From: Flavobacteriales bacterium
Lineage (GTDB): Bacteria; Bacteroidota; Bacteroidia; Flavobacteriales_F; PHOS-HE28
Length of the DNA: 64,000 nt
Assembly (NCBI GenBank): GCA_016702645.1
Contig: JADJDP010000016.1
Location: 8,049 to 72,048, forward strand
Direction of reading: 5' to 3'
Every line of letters begins with the position of its first letter. The stretch's first letter is position 1. The notes under the pieces were generated by a model that searched no databases, was not told the origin of the DNA, and worked only from the letters and a program-made list of their open reading frames with translations. Positions 8,762 through 18,457 of this stretch are shown in pieces. Both the position numbers and the translations under genes were made by a program.

Positions 8762-9280
8762 ATGAACCGCTTTCCGCTGTTGATCTCCATGGCTGCCTTG
8801 ATCGGCGTTGTGGTCCTGTTCTACCGTCTTTCATCCATCAAGACCGAGCCGGTTGTGGCTGATACGGGCGCTGTGCATACCGGGGTGGAGGCCGAAGAGG
8901 AACATCTGGAAGTAGCGGTGATCATGGGGCGTATGCAGCGCTTCCACCAGAAATGGTGGTTGGCTGGGAAGGAGGGCAATGCTGAATTGGCGAAGTTCTA
9001 CCTGCACGAGTTGGACGAGGCCATGGAGGAGGTAGCGGAGGCCGGGGTGATGGACGATGGTGTGGATGTGAGCGCGGCGATGCGCACCTATGGGCTTCCG
9101 ACCATTTCACAGCTGGAGAGCATCTTGGAGAAGGAGGGCGTTGCTGCCATGCATGGTCAGGCCGAAGTGATGGCCGGCATGTGCACCAGTTGTCACAAGG
9201 CCACCGATCATGCCTACATCCGCATAAAACAGCCGGATGCGGTCAGCTTCCCGGATCAGGATTTTTCAGCGAACAAGTAA
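8762..9280 (+). CDS. Membrane-anchored c-type cytochrome-like protein
   Basis: A 172-residue protein with an N-terminal signal anchor (residues 4-23, hydrophobic) and a single haem-c site CTSCH near residue 141. The middle is acidic and helical. It is short for a classic cytochrome c and the Met ligand is not obvious. An alternative TTG start lies two codons upstream. It is alone between the tRNA and mscS, so no partner suggests its job. Electron transfer in the periplasm is the family-level guess. Confidence 0.7.
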   Translation: MNRFPLLISMAALIGVVVLFYRLSSIKTEPVVADTGAVHTGVEAEEEHLEVAVIMGRMQRFHQKWWLAGKEGNAELAKFYLHELDEAMEEVAEAGVMDDGVDVSAAMRTYGLPTISQLESILEKEGVAAMHGQAEVMAGMCTSCHKATDHAYIRIKQPDAVSFPDQDFSANK

Positions 9281-9339
9281 GCCTTTGACAAGGCCGTTGC
9301 ACCTGCTGAGTTTCTTTACACCTTGAAAGCAACCCGCTG

Positions 9340-10167
9340 ATGGATCTCGGAAACCTCCCTTACGAAGATTGGGGGCGTGAAGCGTTGGACGCTTGCGTGC
9401 GCTACATCCCGAAGGTGCTGCTCGCGCTCGTTGTCCTTTGGGTGGGCATGCGCGTGATAAAGCTCATCGGCCGTGCGGTCGAACGTGGATTGGAAGTGCG
9501 CGCCGTGGAGCCCACGCTTCGTCGGTTCGTGGGCAGCCTGGTGAGCATCGGATTGAAGATCATGCTCTTCGTCACCGCCATCCAGATGATGGGAGTGGCG
9601 ACGACCAGCTTCGTTGCCATCATCGGCGCTGCGGGTTTGGCGATCGGGCTGGCCTTGCAGGGTACACTGGCCAATTTCGCAGGCGGTGTGTTGGTGCTGC
9701 TCTTCAAGCCTTACAAGGTGGGCGACCTCATCGAGGCGCAGGGCGTCGTGGGCAACGTGAAGGAGATCCAGATCTTCACCACGGTGCTCATCACACCGGA
9801 CAACAAGACCGTCATCATTCCGAACGGCGCGGCAGCGAACGGCATCATCACGAACTACACCAGCGATGGCAAGATCCGTGTGGATTGCGTGCTGGCCATC
9901 GCCCGCAACACCGATGTGGCCAAAGCGCGTGCGGTGCTCATGCAGGTCATGCTCGCCGATCCCAAGGTGTTGCGCGATCCGGCGCCGACCGTGGCCATGA
10001 GCAAGCAGCTCAACGAGGGTGTTGAGCTCGCGGTGAGGCCATTTTGCAGCCCGGAGCACTATTGGGACGTTTACTTCGGCACGCTCGAAAATGGTGGCAG
10101 CGCGCTGCTCGATGCCGGTATCATGTCACCCACCAACGAACACAAGGTGTTCATCCAGAAAGACTGA
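9340..10167 (+). CDS. Small-conductance mechanosensitive channel, MscS family
   Basis: A 275-residue protein with three N-terminal helices (about residues 22-42, 65-85, 90-110), the Gly/Ala-rich pore helix GLALQGTLANFAGG, and a soluble beta-domain containing the family motif KPYKVGDLIE and ITNYT. Length fits the minimal MscS. It releases solutes upon osmotic down-shock. No operon partner is evident; the next gene begins 20 bases downstream. Confidence 0.92.
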   Translation: MDLGNLPYEDWGREALDACVRYIPKVLLALVVLWVGMRVIKLIGRAVERGLEVRAVEPTLRRFVGSLVSIGLKIMLFVTAIQMMGVATTSFVAIIGAAGLAIGLALQGTLANFAGGVLVLLFKPYKVGDLIEAQGVVGNVKEIQIFTTVLITPDNKTVIIPNGAAANGIITNYTSDGKIRVDCVLAIARNTDVAKARAVLMQVMLADPKVLRDPAPTVAMSKQLNEGVELAVRPFCSPEHYWDVYFGTLENGGSALLDAGIMSPTNEHKVFIQKD

Positions 10168-10186
10168 CCCCAACAAAACCGATCCA

Positions 10187-11182
10187 ATGCGAATTCTCTC
10201 AACAATGCTTTTCGGTAGCCTCCTGATGGCACCGATCGCAGGGCTTGCCCAGAACGATATCGATGCCAAAGCACGTGAAGCAGCAGCGGCAGCAGCACAA
10301 GCACGCCATGCCAGCGACTCCCTCGATGGCAAATGGTTGCGCAGTGGCGTGGTTTCGTTGAACATGACGCAGGTGAGCCTGAGCAACTGGGCAGCTGGTG
10401 GTTACAACACGCTCAGTGGGATCGCCATGTTCAACGGTACGGCCAATTGGAAGAAGGACCGTCGGGCCTGGGACAACAGTCTGGTGCTTGCCTTCGGTGG
10501 GCAGCAGATCGAGGACACCGATCCCGTGAAGACCGATGATCGTATCGAACTGAACAGCAAGTACGGCTACTCCCTCGGCCAGAAGTGGTACCTCGCCGGC
10601 GTTTTCCAGTTCAAGACGCAGTTCACCGAGGGCTTCGATGCGAACTTCAACCGCATCTCGAATTTCCTCGCACCGGGATACACGCTGCTGGGTGTGGGTA
10701 TGGACTACAAGCCGAACGACAAGTTCACCGCCTTCCTTTCCCCGGCCACGGCGCGTATGGTCATCGTCACGGATGAGAAGCTCTTCGGCGGAAGCACGGA
10801 TCCGGATCTGCGCGTGTACGGGGTGCTGAACGGCAACACCACGGAACTCGAAATGGGGGGCTACATCCGCTTGATGTACAAGACTGACCTGGCCAAGAAC
10901 ATCACCTTCATGACACGGGGCGACATCTTCAGCAATTACCTGCGCGACCCGCAGAACATGGACATCAACTGGGAAACGCTCTGGACCTTCAAGGTGAACG
11001 ACTGGTTCGCGGCCACCTTCAACACCCTGCTCATCTACGACCACGATACCCAATTGCTCAAGGAGAACGCGGAGGGGATCCCTTACTCGGGTCCAGCCAC
11101 GCAGTTCAAGCAAACATTGGGTATCGGCCTCACCCTTGAAACTCTGATCCGGGATCACCGAAGAACGAAGAGGCCGCGATGA
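10187..11182 (+). CDS. DUF3078 outer-membrane beta-barrel-like protein (probable frameshift near the 3' end)
   Basis: A signal peptide (MRILSTMLFGSLLMAPIAGLAQ) opens a protein with the DUF3078 hallmark NMTQVSLSNWAAGGYNTLSG. The rest is rich in beta strands ending in aromatic residues, as in outer-membrane proteins. The reading frame ends in a charged tail LIRDHRRTKRPR that runs into the terminator hairpin. One extra A near 11,139-11,141 would explain this: without it the protein would end GIGLTLEL with a stop at about 11,147, a proper barrel end. Family function is unknown. Confidence 0.82.
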   Translation: MRILSTMLFGSLLMAPIAGLAQNDIDAKAREAAAAAAQARHASDSLDGKWLRSGVVSLNMTQVSLSNWAAGGYNTLSGIAMFNGTANWKKDRRAWDNSLVLAFGGQQIEDTDPVKTDDRIELNSKYGYSLGQKWYLAGVFQFKTQFTEGFDANFNRISNFLAPGYTLLGVGMDYKPNDKFTAFLSPATARMVIVTDEKLFGGSTDPDLRVYGVLNGNTTELEMGGYIRLMYKTDLAKNITFMTRGDIFSNYLRDPQNMDINWETLWTFKVNDWFAATFNTLLIYDHDTQLLKENAEGIPYSGPATQFKQTLGIGLTLETLIRDHRRTKRPR

Positions 11183-11192
11183 GCGGCCTCTT
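11168..11192. terminator. Bidirectional terminator hairpin
   Basis: A perfect 10-base stem (aagaggccgc / gcggcctctt) with a 5-base loop between two convergent genes, followed by TTT on the plus strand and preceded by A residues for the minus strand. It suits termination from both sides. Its overlap with the annotated 3' end of the DUF3078 gene supports the idea that this gene really stops earlier. Confidence 0.75.
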
Positions 11193-13177
11193 TCATTTCG
11201 CGGGGAAACGACCGCGCCAGTGGACCGGTTCCAGTGTGCCATAGCGCACCGGGTTCGCTTGTCGTCGGAGCACATCGATCCGGCGCACCCGCAACCCGGC
11301 TTTGCTGGGGTCATAGATGTATGCGCGCAACAGAAGCGAGTCCCCGTGGATGTCCGCCGGGCTGATCGATACCACCATGGCCACATGGCCATCCGGTCGG
11401 CTTTTGGCATCGAGTTTTCCTCCCCGATAGAACACCGTGCTGTCACCAGAACGCAGATCGGCAACAATGCTCGCCTGGGACCGGGGATCCCACCCGCTCA
11501 CGGTGGTGATCACCTCCACTTGATCCTCTGGAGAGAACACGATGCTGTCGAGTGGAAGATCGATGCCCAGCCCAAACTCGTGATCGGTGTAGTCCCAGTA
11601 GGCGTGACCGGGAACGGAGTCCATGATCAAGGCAAGGTCCCCAGCTATTTGCCATGGGCCACTCCGACCCAGCGGGCTAAGGCTTGCGATCGTATCGCGG
11701 TCGAACCATTGCAGGGGGGCGGAGCATCACTGAAACGGAAAACCTGCCCATCCACGAGGTCCTGTCGATCAACGAGGTAGGGAAAGCGCTGTTGGATCAA
11801 AGCGAGTTCCTCGGGTTCCGAACCGTTGCTCTGCCCGAACACGACCATGCGGCCTTTGTTCAAGACCAGCAGGCTGTCCAACTGGCCCTGACCAAAGCGA
11901 TCACGGAGTTGCACGTACGGGATATCATCGAACGGGATCTTCCATAGATCGAGGTAGAAATGAAGCACATTGTCCGGCGCATCGAAGAGAAGCAGTGTCC
12001 GTTCCTTGCCATGCTCTTTCACCGCATCGATCCCTTCGCGCAACATGGCTTCGTACTTCGAGCGGTAGAACAGTTCGTAGTGCAGGCGTTTGTTGACCAA
12101 GCTATGAACGGATGCAACGGCGATCACCCCGCAGCCAACCAACACGATCTTGCGCGGCACATGCGCAAGTCCTTGCGCAAGGAACAGGACGAGATAGGGG
12201 AAGGAAAAGAGCACGACGGAGTATTGGAGCACCGGAGCACGCAACACGGAATACGCGTAACCGATCGCAAGGGGAAGCGCACCCCAAAGAAGCGGGAACC
12301 ATAAGGCAGGGACGCACGTCCCTCTGTTCTTCACAAAGAGCACTAGCGAGGCCATGCAGCACGCGACCAAGAGGCCCGCGAGCAACCCCGACGTGTTCGC
12401 GACGAACCATGCATACTCACCGAACCAACTCGCATCCGGTGCTTGCAGCCACTCCGTAAGGCCGCCTTGTCCAAATTGATTGAAGAAGATGGGAACGTTG
12501 GGCAGGTAGAGCAGTAGCACCACGCCGCACATGATGATGTAGGAACGCAGCTTCTGACGCGGTACCAAAAGCAGTCCGGTGCCGACCATCAGCGCAGCGA
12601 GCATGAGCGCGAAATGGTGGGTGTATGCGCTCAACAGGGCAGCGATGCCTGCACCGATCAACATACGTCGCTGCCCGAAGGCCAGATAGCGTGTGAGCTG
12701 ATCGGCGAGCAAGGCCGTGGTGAACAGTCCGGCAGCGTACGGACGCGCGATCTGGCCATAAAGAACACTGTACTGCAAGGTGGCCATCATCGTGGTCAGG
12801 AGCAATGCGGGTCCGTTGCCCGTCCATGCGAGCGCAAAACGGTAGAGCAGGAAAAGCGCCAGCAGGTCCATGAGAATGAAGGGCAGCTTCACATCGGCCT
12901 CCTCCATGGAGAACACGCGCGTCCACAACCACTCGAACACTTGCACTCCGGGTGGATGTGTGTCCAGTTCGATCACACCCTTTTGGATCGTCTCACCCAG
13001 TGTTGGGTAGATGCGGATGAGCGCGCTGATCTCATCGTGTGTGTAGGGCAGGTTGGGGAGGTCCCAGAAGCGCAACACGGCGGCCAAAACCAATAATGCA
13101 AGGAAGCTCCAGCGGATCCAGGGCTCACCCGGTATGCGGGCTGTACCGACGCGTGCGATATGCGCGCGCCAGTCCAT
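11193..13177 (-). CDS. Glycosyltransferase family 39-like integral membrane protein (one homopolymer frameshift)
   Basis: Two pieces belong together. The first 490 residues run from MDWRAHIARV to FRFSDAPPP; after the run of six G at 11,714-11,719 the protein goes on in another frame as LQWFDRDTIASLSPL to GRFPAK. One missing base in that run joins them, giving about 661 residues. The N-terminal half has the GT39 / ArnT layout: a first helix, the loop TLPYTHDEIS-like segment (here LPYTHDEISALIRIYP) with the acidic catalytic pair, then about eleven more helices. Such enzymes use polyprenyl-phosphate sugars to decorate lipids or proteins. Its start overlaps the smpB stop. Confidence 0.85.
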
Positions 13178-13614
13178 CAGCTTCCGCGGTCGATGTCCCG
13201 TTGCACGTCCTTCGCCTTGAGGCTTTCGCGTTTGTCGAACATCTTCTTGCCCTTCGCTAGGGCGATCTCCAGTTTCGCGAAACCGTTCTTGGCGATGAAG
13301 AGCCGCGTGGGTACGATGGTCATGCCAGTGTCGCGGAGCTTCTTCTTCAGCTTGTCCAGTTCCTTCTGGTGCAGGAGGAGCTTGCGATCCCGCTTGGGTT
13401 CATGCACGAAGTGCGGATTGGAACCGTACGGGTTTATCTGCATCCCCCGCACCACCAGGTCCGATCCCACGAAGGCGCAGAACGCCTCGCCCATGGTGGC
13501 ACCGTTGTTCCGGATGCTCTTGATCTCGGAACCCATGAGGACGATGCCGCATTCATAAGTATCCAGCAGGTGGTACTCGAAGCCGGCACGTTTGTTCTTT
13601 ACGTCGATCGCCAC
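13177..13614 (-). CDS. smpB: SsrA-binding protein SmpB
   Basis: A 145-residue protein matching SmpB along its length: N-terminal NKRAGFEYHLLDTYECGIVL, the tmRNA-binding core GSEIKSIRNNG, NPHFVHEPKRDRKLLLH, and a C-terminal basic tail. With tmRNA it rescues stalled ribosomes. The tmRNA gene is not in this window. The glycosyltransferase gene starts inside its stop codon. A promoter element lies at 13644-13651. Confidence 0.96.
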   Translation of the reverse strand: MAIDVKNKRAGFEYHLLDTYECGIVLMGSEIKSIRNNGATMGEAFCAFVGSDLVVRGMQINPYGSNPHFVHEPKRDRKLLLHQKELDKLKKKLRDTGMTIVPTRLFIAKNGFAKLEIALAKGKKMFDKRESLKAKDVQRDIDRGS

Positions 13615-13643
13615 GCGTCAGGTTCCCGGTTGTTCGGGGCGCG

Positions 13644-13651
13644 CGAAGCTA
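13644..13651 (-). promoter_or_regulatory. -7 promoter element TAGCTTCG for smpB
   Basis: Minus-strand TAGCTTCG, 30 bases upstream of the smpB ATG at 13614. It fits the TAnnTTCG pattern seen at other genes in this window. Confidence 0.55.
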
Positions 13652-13687
13652 GAGCGGCCGTCCGTCATTGCACCCCTGCGACGCACC

Positions 13688-14509
13688 TTAACCGAGCGCC
13701 ACATCCAATATCATCATCACGATGAAGCCGCCGATGAAGCCCAAGGTGGCCAGATCGGTATGGCGGTCCTGTTGGGTTTCGGGTATCACTTCTTCCACCA
13801 CCACGTAGATCATGGCACCTGCTGCGAACGCAAGTGCATAAGGCAGTGCGGGCTGCATGTACATCACAGCCACGGCGCCCAGCACCCCGAAGATGGGTTC
13901 CACAATGGCGCTCATTTGCCCGAACCAGAAGCTGCGCAGTTTGGAGAGTCCCTGCCTGCGCAGCGGCATGCTCACCGCAAAACCCTCCGGGAAGTTCTGC
14001 AGGCCGATACCGATGGCGAGCGCTACCGCTCCACCGATGCTTGCTTCGGGCATGCCTGCTGCAACACCGCCGAATAGAACGCCGACCGCCAGTCCTTCGG
14101 GGATGTTGTGCAGGGTGATCGCCAGAACCAGCAAGGTGGTGCGGTGCCATTTGGTGGGCGGGCCTTCGGTGCGCGAAGGATCGAAGTTGATGTGCAAGTG
14201 GGGTAGGACCTTGTCCAGACCGAAAAGGAACAGTGCGCCAGCGGCGAAGCCGATCGCGGGTGCCAGCCAGGGGATGTTGCCCATTCGTTCGCTCATCTCG
14301 ATGCTTGGCGCCAGCAGGCTCCAGAAGCTCGCGGCAACCATTACACCACCGGTGAAGCCCAGCATGGCATCGAGCCACTTGCGCGAAGCATTGCCGAAGA
14401 AGAAAACGAGGGAGGCTCCAGCCGCCGTCACGAACCAAGTGAAGCTGGTGGCAATGAATGCCGCGAGGATCGGATCGATGGAAGCGAACCAGTCAATGAT
14501 GGTGTTCAT
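13688..14509 (-). CDS. ZIP-family divalent metal transporter
   Basis: A 273-residue protein with eight hydrophobic segments and the two metal-binding helix motifs of the ZIP family: HNIPEG (near residue 138) and NFPEG (near 173), with a histidine-containing loop (HLHIN) between helices 3 and 4. ZIP proteins bring zinc, iron or manganese into the cytoplasm. The gene follows dtxR by 13 bases on the same strand, so it is very probably regulated by that metal sensor. Confidence 0.92.
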   Translation of the reverse strand: MNTIIDWFASIDPILAAFIATSFTWFVTAAGASLVFFFGNASRKWLDAMLGFTGGVMVAASFWSLLAPSIEMSERMGNIPWLAPAIGFAAGALFLFGLDKVLPHLHINFDPSRTEGPPTKWHRTTLLVLAITLHNIPEGLAVGVLFGGVAAGMPEASIGGAVALAIGIGLQNFPEGFAVSMPLRRQGLSKLRSFWFGQMSAIVEPIFGVLGAVAVMYMQPALPYALAFAAGAMIYVVVEEVIPETQQDRHTDLATLGFIGGFIVMMILDVALG

Positions 14510-14522
14510 GGATCGTTGGGGA

Positions 14523-15179
14523 TCAGACGGGTTCTACTTGCAAGTGGTGGCTAACATCCTTGCTAAGGCTGAAGGCTGAGCCGCTCTTGGGCTTTACATC
14601 CATACTGCCATCAAAGGTGTGTACTTCCTGCACGGCCAGTGTTGTGCCGATACGAAGCCCCTTCGCGCCCAGTAACCGTAGCAAGCCATCGGTGGTTTCA
14701 CTTACCGCAGCGATTCGCACTGTTTCTCCAGGCGTGCAGGTATCCAGGCGCTTGGTCTTGCGCTGACGGATCTTGCCAAGCTTGTCCGGTATGGGGTCTC
14801 CGTGCGGATCGAAATGCGGGTGATCGAGGTACTCGTCCAACTTGTCGATGAGCTTGTCGTTCGCCACATGCTCCATCTGTTCCGCAACATCATGCACTTC
14901 ATCCCAGCCGAAGCCCAAACGCTCCACGAGGAAGGTCTCCCAGAGCCGGTGACGGCGCACGAGTTGTAGCGCCATGGCTTCCCCTTTTACCGTAAGCTTC
15001 ACTCCGTAGTAGGGCTCGTGCTTCAAGAACTTTTTCTCGGCCAACTTCTTCAGCATGTCCGTCACGCTGCTGGCCTTGGTGCGCAAGCGCTCGGCGATGT
15101 CCTTGGTGAAGGCGCTTTCGTCTTCCTGCAACAAGGCATATACAGCCTTGATGTGATCTTCTTCGCTGCGAGTGAGCAT
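14523..15179 (-). CDS. DtxR/MntR-family metal-dependent repressor
   Basis: A 218-residue regulator with an N-terminal winged helix (SEEDHIKAVYALL, then KASSVTDMLKKL as recognition helix), a dimer/metal domain (HRLWETFLVERLGF, EVHDVAEQMEHV with typical Glu and His ligands) and a C-terminal FeoA/SH3-like domain. Family members bind Mn or Fe and repress uptake genes. It starts an operon with the ZIP transporter and is divergent from a di-heme protein gene, with a striking inverted repeat between them. Confidence 0.92.
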   Translation of the reverse strand: MLTRSEEDHIKAVYALLQEDESAFTKDIAERLRTKASSVTDMLKKLAEKKFLKHEPYYGVKLTVKGEAMALQLVRRHRLWETFLVERLGFGWDEVHDVAEQMEHVANDKLIDKLDEYLDHPHFDPHGDPIPDKLGKIRQRKTKRLDTCTPGETVRIAAVSETTDGLLRLLGAKGLRIGTTLAVQEVHTFDGSMDVKPKSGSAFSLSKDVSHHLQVEPV

Positions 15180-15190
15180 AGTGGTTTGAC

Positions 15191-15242
15191 GGCGAAAGTA
15201 GAAAATAAATTAGGATAGACTAAACAATGATCTACTTTCGCC
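15191..15242. promoter_or_regulatory. Divergent promoter within a perfect 12-base inverted repeat (dtxR / di-heme gene)
   Basis: GGCGAAAGTAGA at 15191-15202 and its exact complement TCTACTTTCGCC at 15231-15242 are 28 bases apart. Each arm contains TACTTTCG read outward (minus strand 15193-15200, plus strand 15233-15240), so each arm can be the -7 element of one of the two divergent genes. The AT-rich centre (gaaaataaattaggatagac) is a likely place for the DtxR operator, which is an inference from the family, not a recognised box. Confidence 0.65.
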
Positions 15243-15245
15243 CCG

Positions 15246-16427
15246 ATGAAGGTGTACTTCCTCTTCAGCGTTCTGCTGCTCGCGTCCTGCAGCAAGATGG
15301 AGCCGGCAGCACCTGACGATGATCAGCTCCTTGACGGTCCGGTGGAAGGATTGAGCGGGGAGGAGCACGCTCGTTTCCTACGTGGGGATGTGGCCTTCAA
15401 CGATGAGGTGTTCCACGCGGGCAATGGACTGGGGCCGCTCTTCGTGGCCACCAGTTGCGGGAGTTGCCATGCAGGCGACGGGCGTGGACATCCCTTTTCG
15501 TCCCTCACGCGTTTCGGACAGTACGATGCCACGGGCAACCATTGGCTCGAACAGGGAGGCCCGCAACTTCAGCACCATGCCATTCCCGGCCATCAACCCG
15601 AAGTGTTGCCTGCCGGGGCACCCAGCACGCTTCTGCTGCCACCGCCGAACACGGGGCTCGGATTTTTGGAAGCAGTGAGCGATGCCGATATTCTCGCATG
15701 GGCGGACCCCGACGATCTGGATGGTGACGGCATCAGTGGTGCTGCCAACTGGATACTGCCTGAAGCCTATTCTCCACTGCGACCCGGTGCGATGGAGAAC
15801 AATGGTAAGTACATCGGTCGCTTCGGGCGCAAGGGTGGTGTGTACGACCTCGTGCAACAGACCGCGAACGCGTATGCCCAGGATATCGGCGTGAACAGCG
15901 AACTGGAACCCATCGATACCTACAGCCGTGAAGCGGTGGATCCCGAGGTATCGCTTACCACGATCAACGAGGTGGTTTTTTACCTGCGCACGCTGAAAGC
16001 CCCCATCCAGCGTGATCAGGATGACGCGGATGTGGTCGCGGGTGGTGCGCTCTTCGCACAGATCGGATGCGCGCGGTGCCACCGTCCTGAAATGACCACG
16101 GGTGCGTCCCCCATCCCGGCGCTTTCCCATCGCACCATTCGCCCGTACAGCGATCTGCTTTTGCACGATATGGGGCCGGGCCTCGACGATGGCTACACGG
16201 AAGGTGATGCTCTCACCAGCGAATGGCGAACGCCGCCGCTCTGGGGTTTGGGACTGTCACCGAATTCGCAGGGTGGGAGCTACTTTCTCTTGCACGATGG
16301 TCGAGCGACAAGCATTGAGCAAGCCATCCAATTGCATGGCGGGGAAGGGGAGGCCAGCCGTTCCGCCTTCAACACACTTTCGACCACGGAGCGCGATCGT
16401 GTGATCCGCTTCCTCAAAAGTCTCTGA
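15246..16427 (+). CDS. Di-heme c-type cytochrome, thiol-oxidoreductase-like lipoprotein (DUF1111 type)
   Basis: A 393-residue protein starting with a lipoprotein signal (lipobox LLASC). It has two haem-c sites: CGSCH near residue 77 and CARCH near residue 278. The layout, with DGDGISGAANW and a C-terminal cytochrome domain ending FLKSL, matches the di-haem oxidoreductase family often found near iron-uptake proteins. It is divergent from dtxR and followed after two bases by a Rieske gene, so a metal-controlled redox role is likely. The exact reaction is unknown. Confidence 0.82.
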   Translation: MKVYFLFSVLLLASCSKMEPAAPDDDQLLDGPVEGLSGEEHARFLRGDVAFNDEVFHAGNGLGPLFVATSCGSCHAGDGRGHPFSSLTRFGQYDATGNHWLEQGGPQLQHHAIPGHQPEVLPAGAPSTLLLPPPNTGLGFLEAVSDADILAWADPDDLDGDGISGAANWILPEAYSPLRPGAMENNGKYIGRFGRKGGVYDLVQQTANAYAQDIGVNSELEPIDTYSREAVDPEVSLTTINEVVFYLRTLKAPIQRDQDDADVVAGGALFAQIGCARCHRPEMTTGASPIPALSHRTIRPYSDLLLHDMGPGLDDGYTEGDALTSEWRTPPLWGLGLSPNSQGGSYFLLHDGRATSIEQAIQLHGGEGEASRSAFNTLSTTERDRVIRFLKSL

Positions 16428-16429
16428 CC

Positions 16430-16864
16430 ATGGAGCGAAGGAGATTTCTACGTGTCGGGGGGCTGGCCTGTATGGCCGGGGTTGTAATGAGCGCCGGATC
16501 CGTCGGTTGTGCAGGTTCACGCTGCATCGATGGCACCATCGAAGGCGAGGATCTGCGCATTCCACTGGCTTCACTGATGTCCACTGACGGCAGTCCCTTG
16601 AAAAGCGTGGTCGTTCGGCATGCCAGCCTGAAATGGCCGGTGGCGCTGTACGCTACCGCTGACGGAGGCTACCGTGCCTTGCTCATGCGCTGCACGCACC
16701 AGAACGCGCAATTGAAGGCCGGTGATGGCGAGTTGACATGTCCTGCTCACGGCAGCGCTTTCGCTTCGGATGGAGCAGTGATGAACGGACCAGCGGAGCA
16801 ACCGCTGCGACGCTTCCCAACGCGGCTCGAGGGTGATGCGCTCCTGATCTCGTTGAAGGCATGA
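16430..16864 (+). CDS. Rieske 2Fe-2S protein with Tat-type signal
   Basis: A 144-residue protein. The N-terminus ERRRFLRVGG is a twin-arginine export signal followed by a hydrophobic stretch and Cys in VGCAG. The Rieske cluster ligands are CTHQ (near residue 86) and CPAHGSAF (near 104). Tat export fits a protein folded with its cluster in the cytoplasm. Its stop overlaps the start of the porin gene (ATGA). With the di-heme protein upstream it may form a small periplasmic electron chain. Confidence 0.88.
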   Translation: MERRRFLRVGGLACMAGVVMSAGSVGCAGSRCIDGTIEGEDLRIPLASLMSTDGSPLKSVVVRHASLKWPVALYATADGGYRALLMRCTHQNAQLKAGDGELTCPAHGSAFASDGAVMNGPAEQPLRRFPTRLEGDALLISLKA

Positions 16865-18089
16865 GGAGGGTCGTCCTCATCGGTGCGCTGCTGTTGAGCG
16901 CCGCGTTCGCAGCAGCACAGATCGACAGCACATTGCTGCGTGCGGCCCCATCCGTTGGCCCGGACAGTACGCGTATGAACCTTGACGCCATCTACGCGCG
17001 GCCCTTCCTGCAGTTGGGGCGATCGCCGGTGAACGTTGGTGGATACCTGGAGGCAAAGGCTGAGCATTTGGGGACCGATGGCGTCGGTGATGGAACCCAG
17101 TTCCAAATGCAGCGGCTCACGCTCTTCGTCGCATCGGCGATCAACGAGCGCATCAGTTTCCTATCGGAGATCGAATTCGAGCATGGTACAGAGGAGATCG
17201 GGATCGAATTCGCATCCCTCGACCTTGAACTGGACCCTCTGCTTACGTTACGCGGAGGGGTGGTCATGAACCCGATCGGTGCGTTCAACCAGAACCACGA
17301 TGGACCACGATGGGAGTTTTCGGACAGACCGATCTCCGCGGCCCGGATGCTGCCGGCCACCTGGAGCAACATCGGATTCGGGGCCTTCGGTAAGAAGCGG
17401 CTCGGGAAGTGGTCGTTGGCGTACGAGGCCTACCTCACCAACGGCTTCAACGACCGTATCATCGCGAACGACAACAACCGCACCTATCTCCCTGCGGCCA
17501 AAGAGGAAACGGACCGTTTCGCCGAGAGCGTGAACGGCGTGCCCATGATAACCGGAAAGCTCGCCGCTAAACGCATGCAGTGGGGAGAAGTAGGGCTGAG
17601 TTGGATGGGCGGTGTTTACAACACGTTCCAAGTGGATGGACTTGTGCTCGATATGCGTCGGCGAGTGGACATGTTCGCTGTGGATGTGCAGGGTACGCTC
17701 CCTTTTCTTGGAACGACCATCGTTGGTGAATGGGCGTGGATACTGGTTGATGTGCCCAACACGTACACCCAGCAGTACGGTGATCGGCAACAAGGGGCTT
17801 CATCGATCTGGTGCAACCGCTGCTGAAGCGCCGGATACTGGGCTTCGACAATGCCACCTTCAACGTGGCCTGCAGACTGGAATACGTTGACTGGAACGTT
17901 GGGACCTTCCGCGAGACGAACGGGGCGATCGGCGATGAGGTGTGGGCGGTGGTCCCGGCCATCAGCTTCCGCCCTGCGGCTGGCACCGTACTGCGGTTGA
18001 ACTACCGACACCAGCGTTGGACCGACCTGTTGGGAAATCCGCCCTCGATCACTGGTGGCATCCAGTTCGGCGTATCGAGCTACTTCTGA
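16861..18089 (+). CDS. Phosphate-selective-porin-like outer membrane protein (one homopolymer frameshift)
   Basis: The first part (MRRVVLIGAL to GDRQQG) and the part from FIDLVQPLLKRRILGF to FGVSSYF are in different frames; one more G in the run 17794-17797 joins them to about 409 residues. It has a signal peptide, many alternating strands, and a C-terminal Phe, as outer-membrane beta-barrels have. The strand FQMQRLTLFVASAINERISF resembles OprO/OprP-type porins. It is the third gene of a tight operon with the di-heme and Rieske genes, suggesting it admits the substrate of this system. Confidence 0.8.
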
Positions 18090-18447
18090 ACAGTACCCGC
18101 AAGCAAGGCGTTCAAGTCCGCTGGTACTTCCATCGGCTTCATCGCTGGCACGTTGGAACCGCCTGTGTTCGTGGAACGGTTCCAGCGAAACTCTTTACTC
18201 CGCCAAAGATCAAGCGAGGGAGCTGACCGATGATCTCATGCATGTCCTTGATGCGGATCCCGAACTTGAGCATGCGCCAGTGAACGGCGTTGTGTTCACG
18301 CGGCCAACGTTGGCCGAGTATGTGAGCACGTTCCAGGTGGCGCCAAGCCTCGCGTATATGCCCGGAGGCTTCGGCTTTGTGACTGGCTTCCAGTTCCGTC
18401 TCATAGTGTGGGCGAACAGAAGCGGGCATGTTCCAATGGAATTTCAT
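18080..18447 (-). CDS. DUF3703 family protein (one-base frameshift)
   Basis: About 122 residues when rejoined. The first part (MKFHWNMPASVRPHYETELE, then HLERAHILGQRW, VHWRMLKFGI) is the typical DUF3703 pattern. After VKSFAGTVP a missing base near 18171 shifts the frame; the other frame continues TNTGGSNVPAMKPMEVPADL and ends VQK at 18080, with the Gly-Gly-Asn signature usual for the family end. It overlaps the porin's last codons on the other strand. In other bacteria the family occurs beside metal and oxidase genes, but its function is not known. Confidence 0.75.
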
Positions 18448-18457
18448 GCTGTGATGG

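Noticed and set aside
11193..11630. Separate small gene downstream of the glycosyltransferase
   Set aside because: The reading continues upstream in the same frame into the glycosyltransferase sequence; it is the C-terminal end of that gene cut off by a missing base in a G run.
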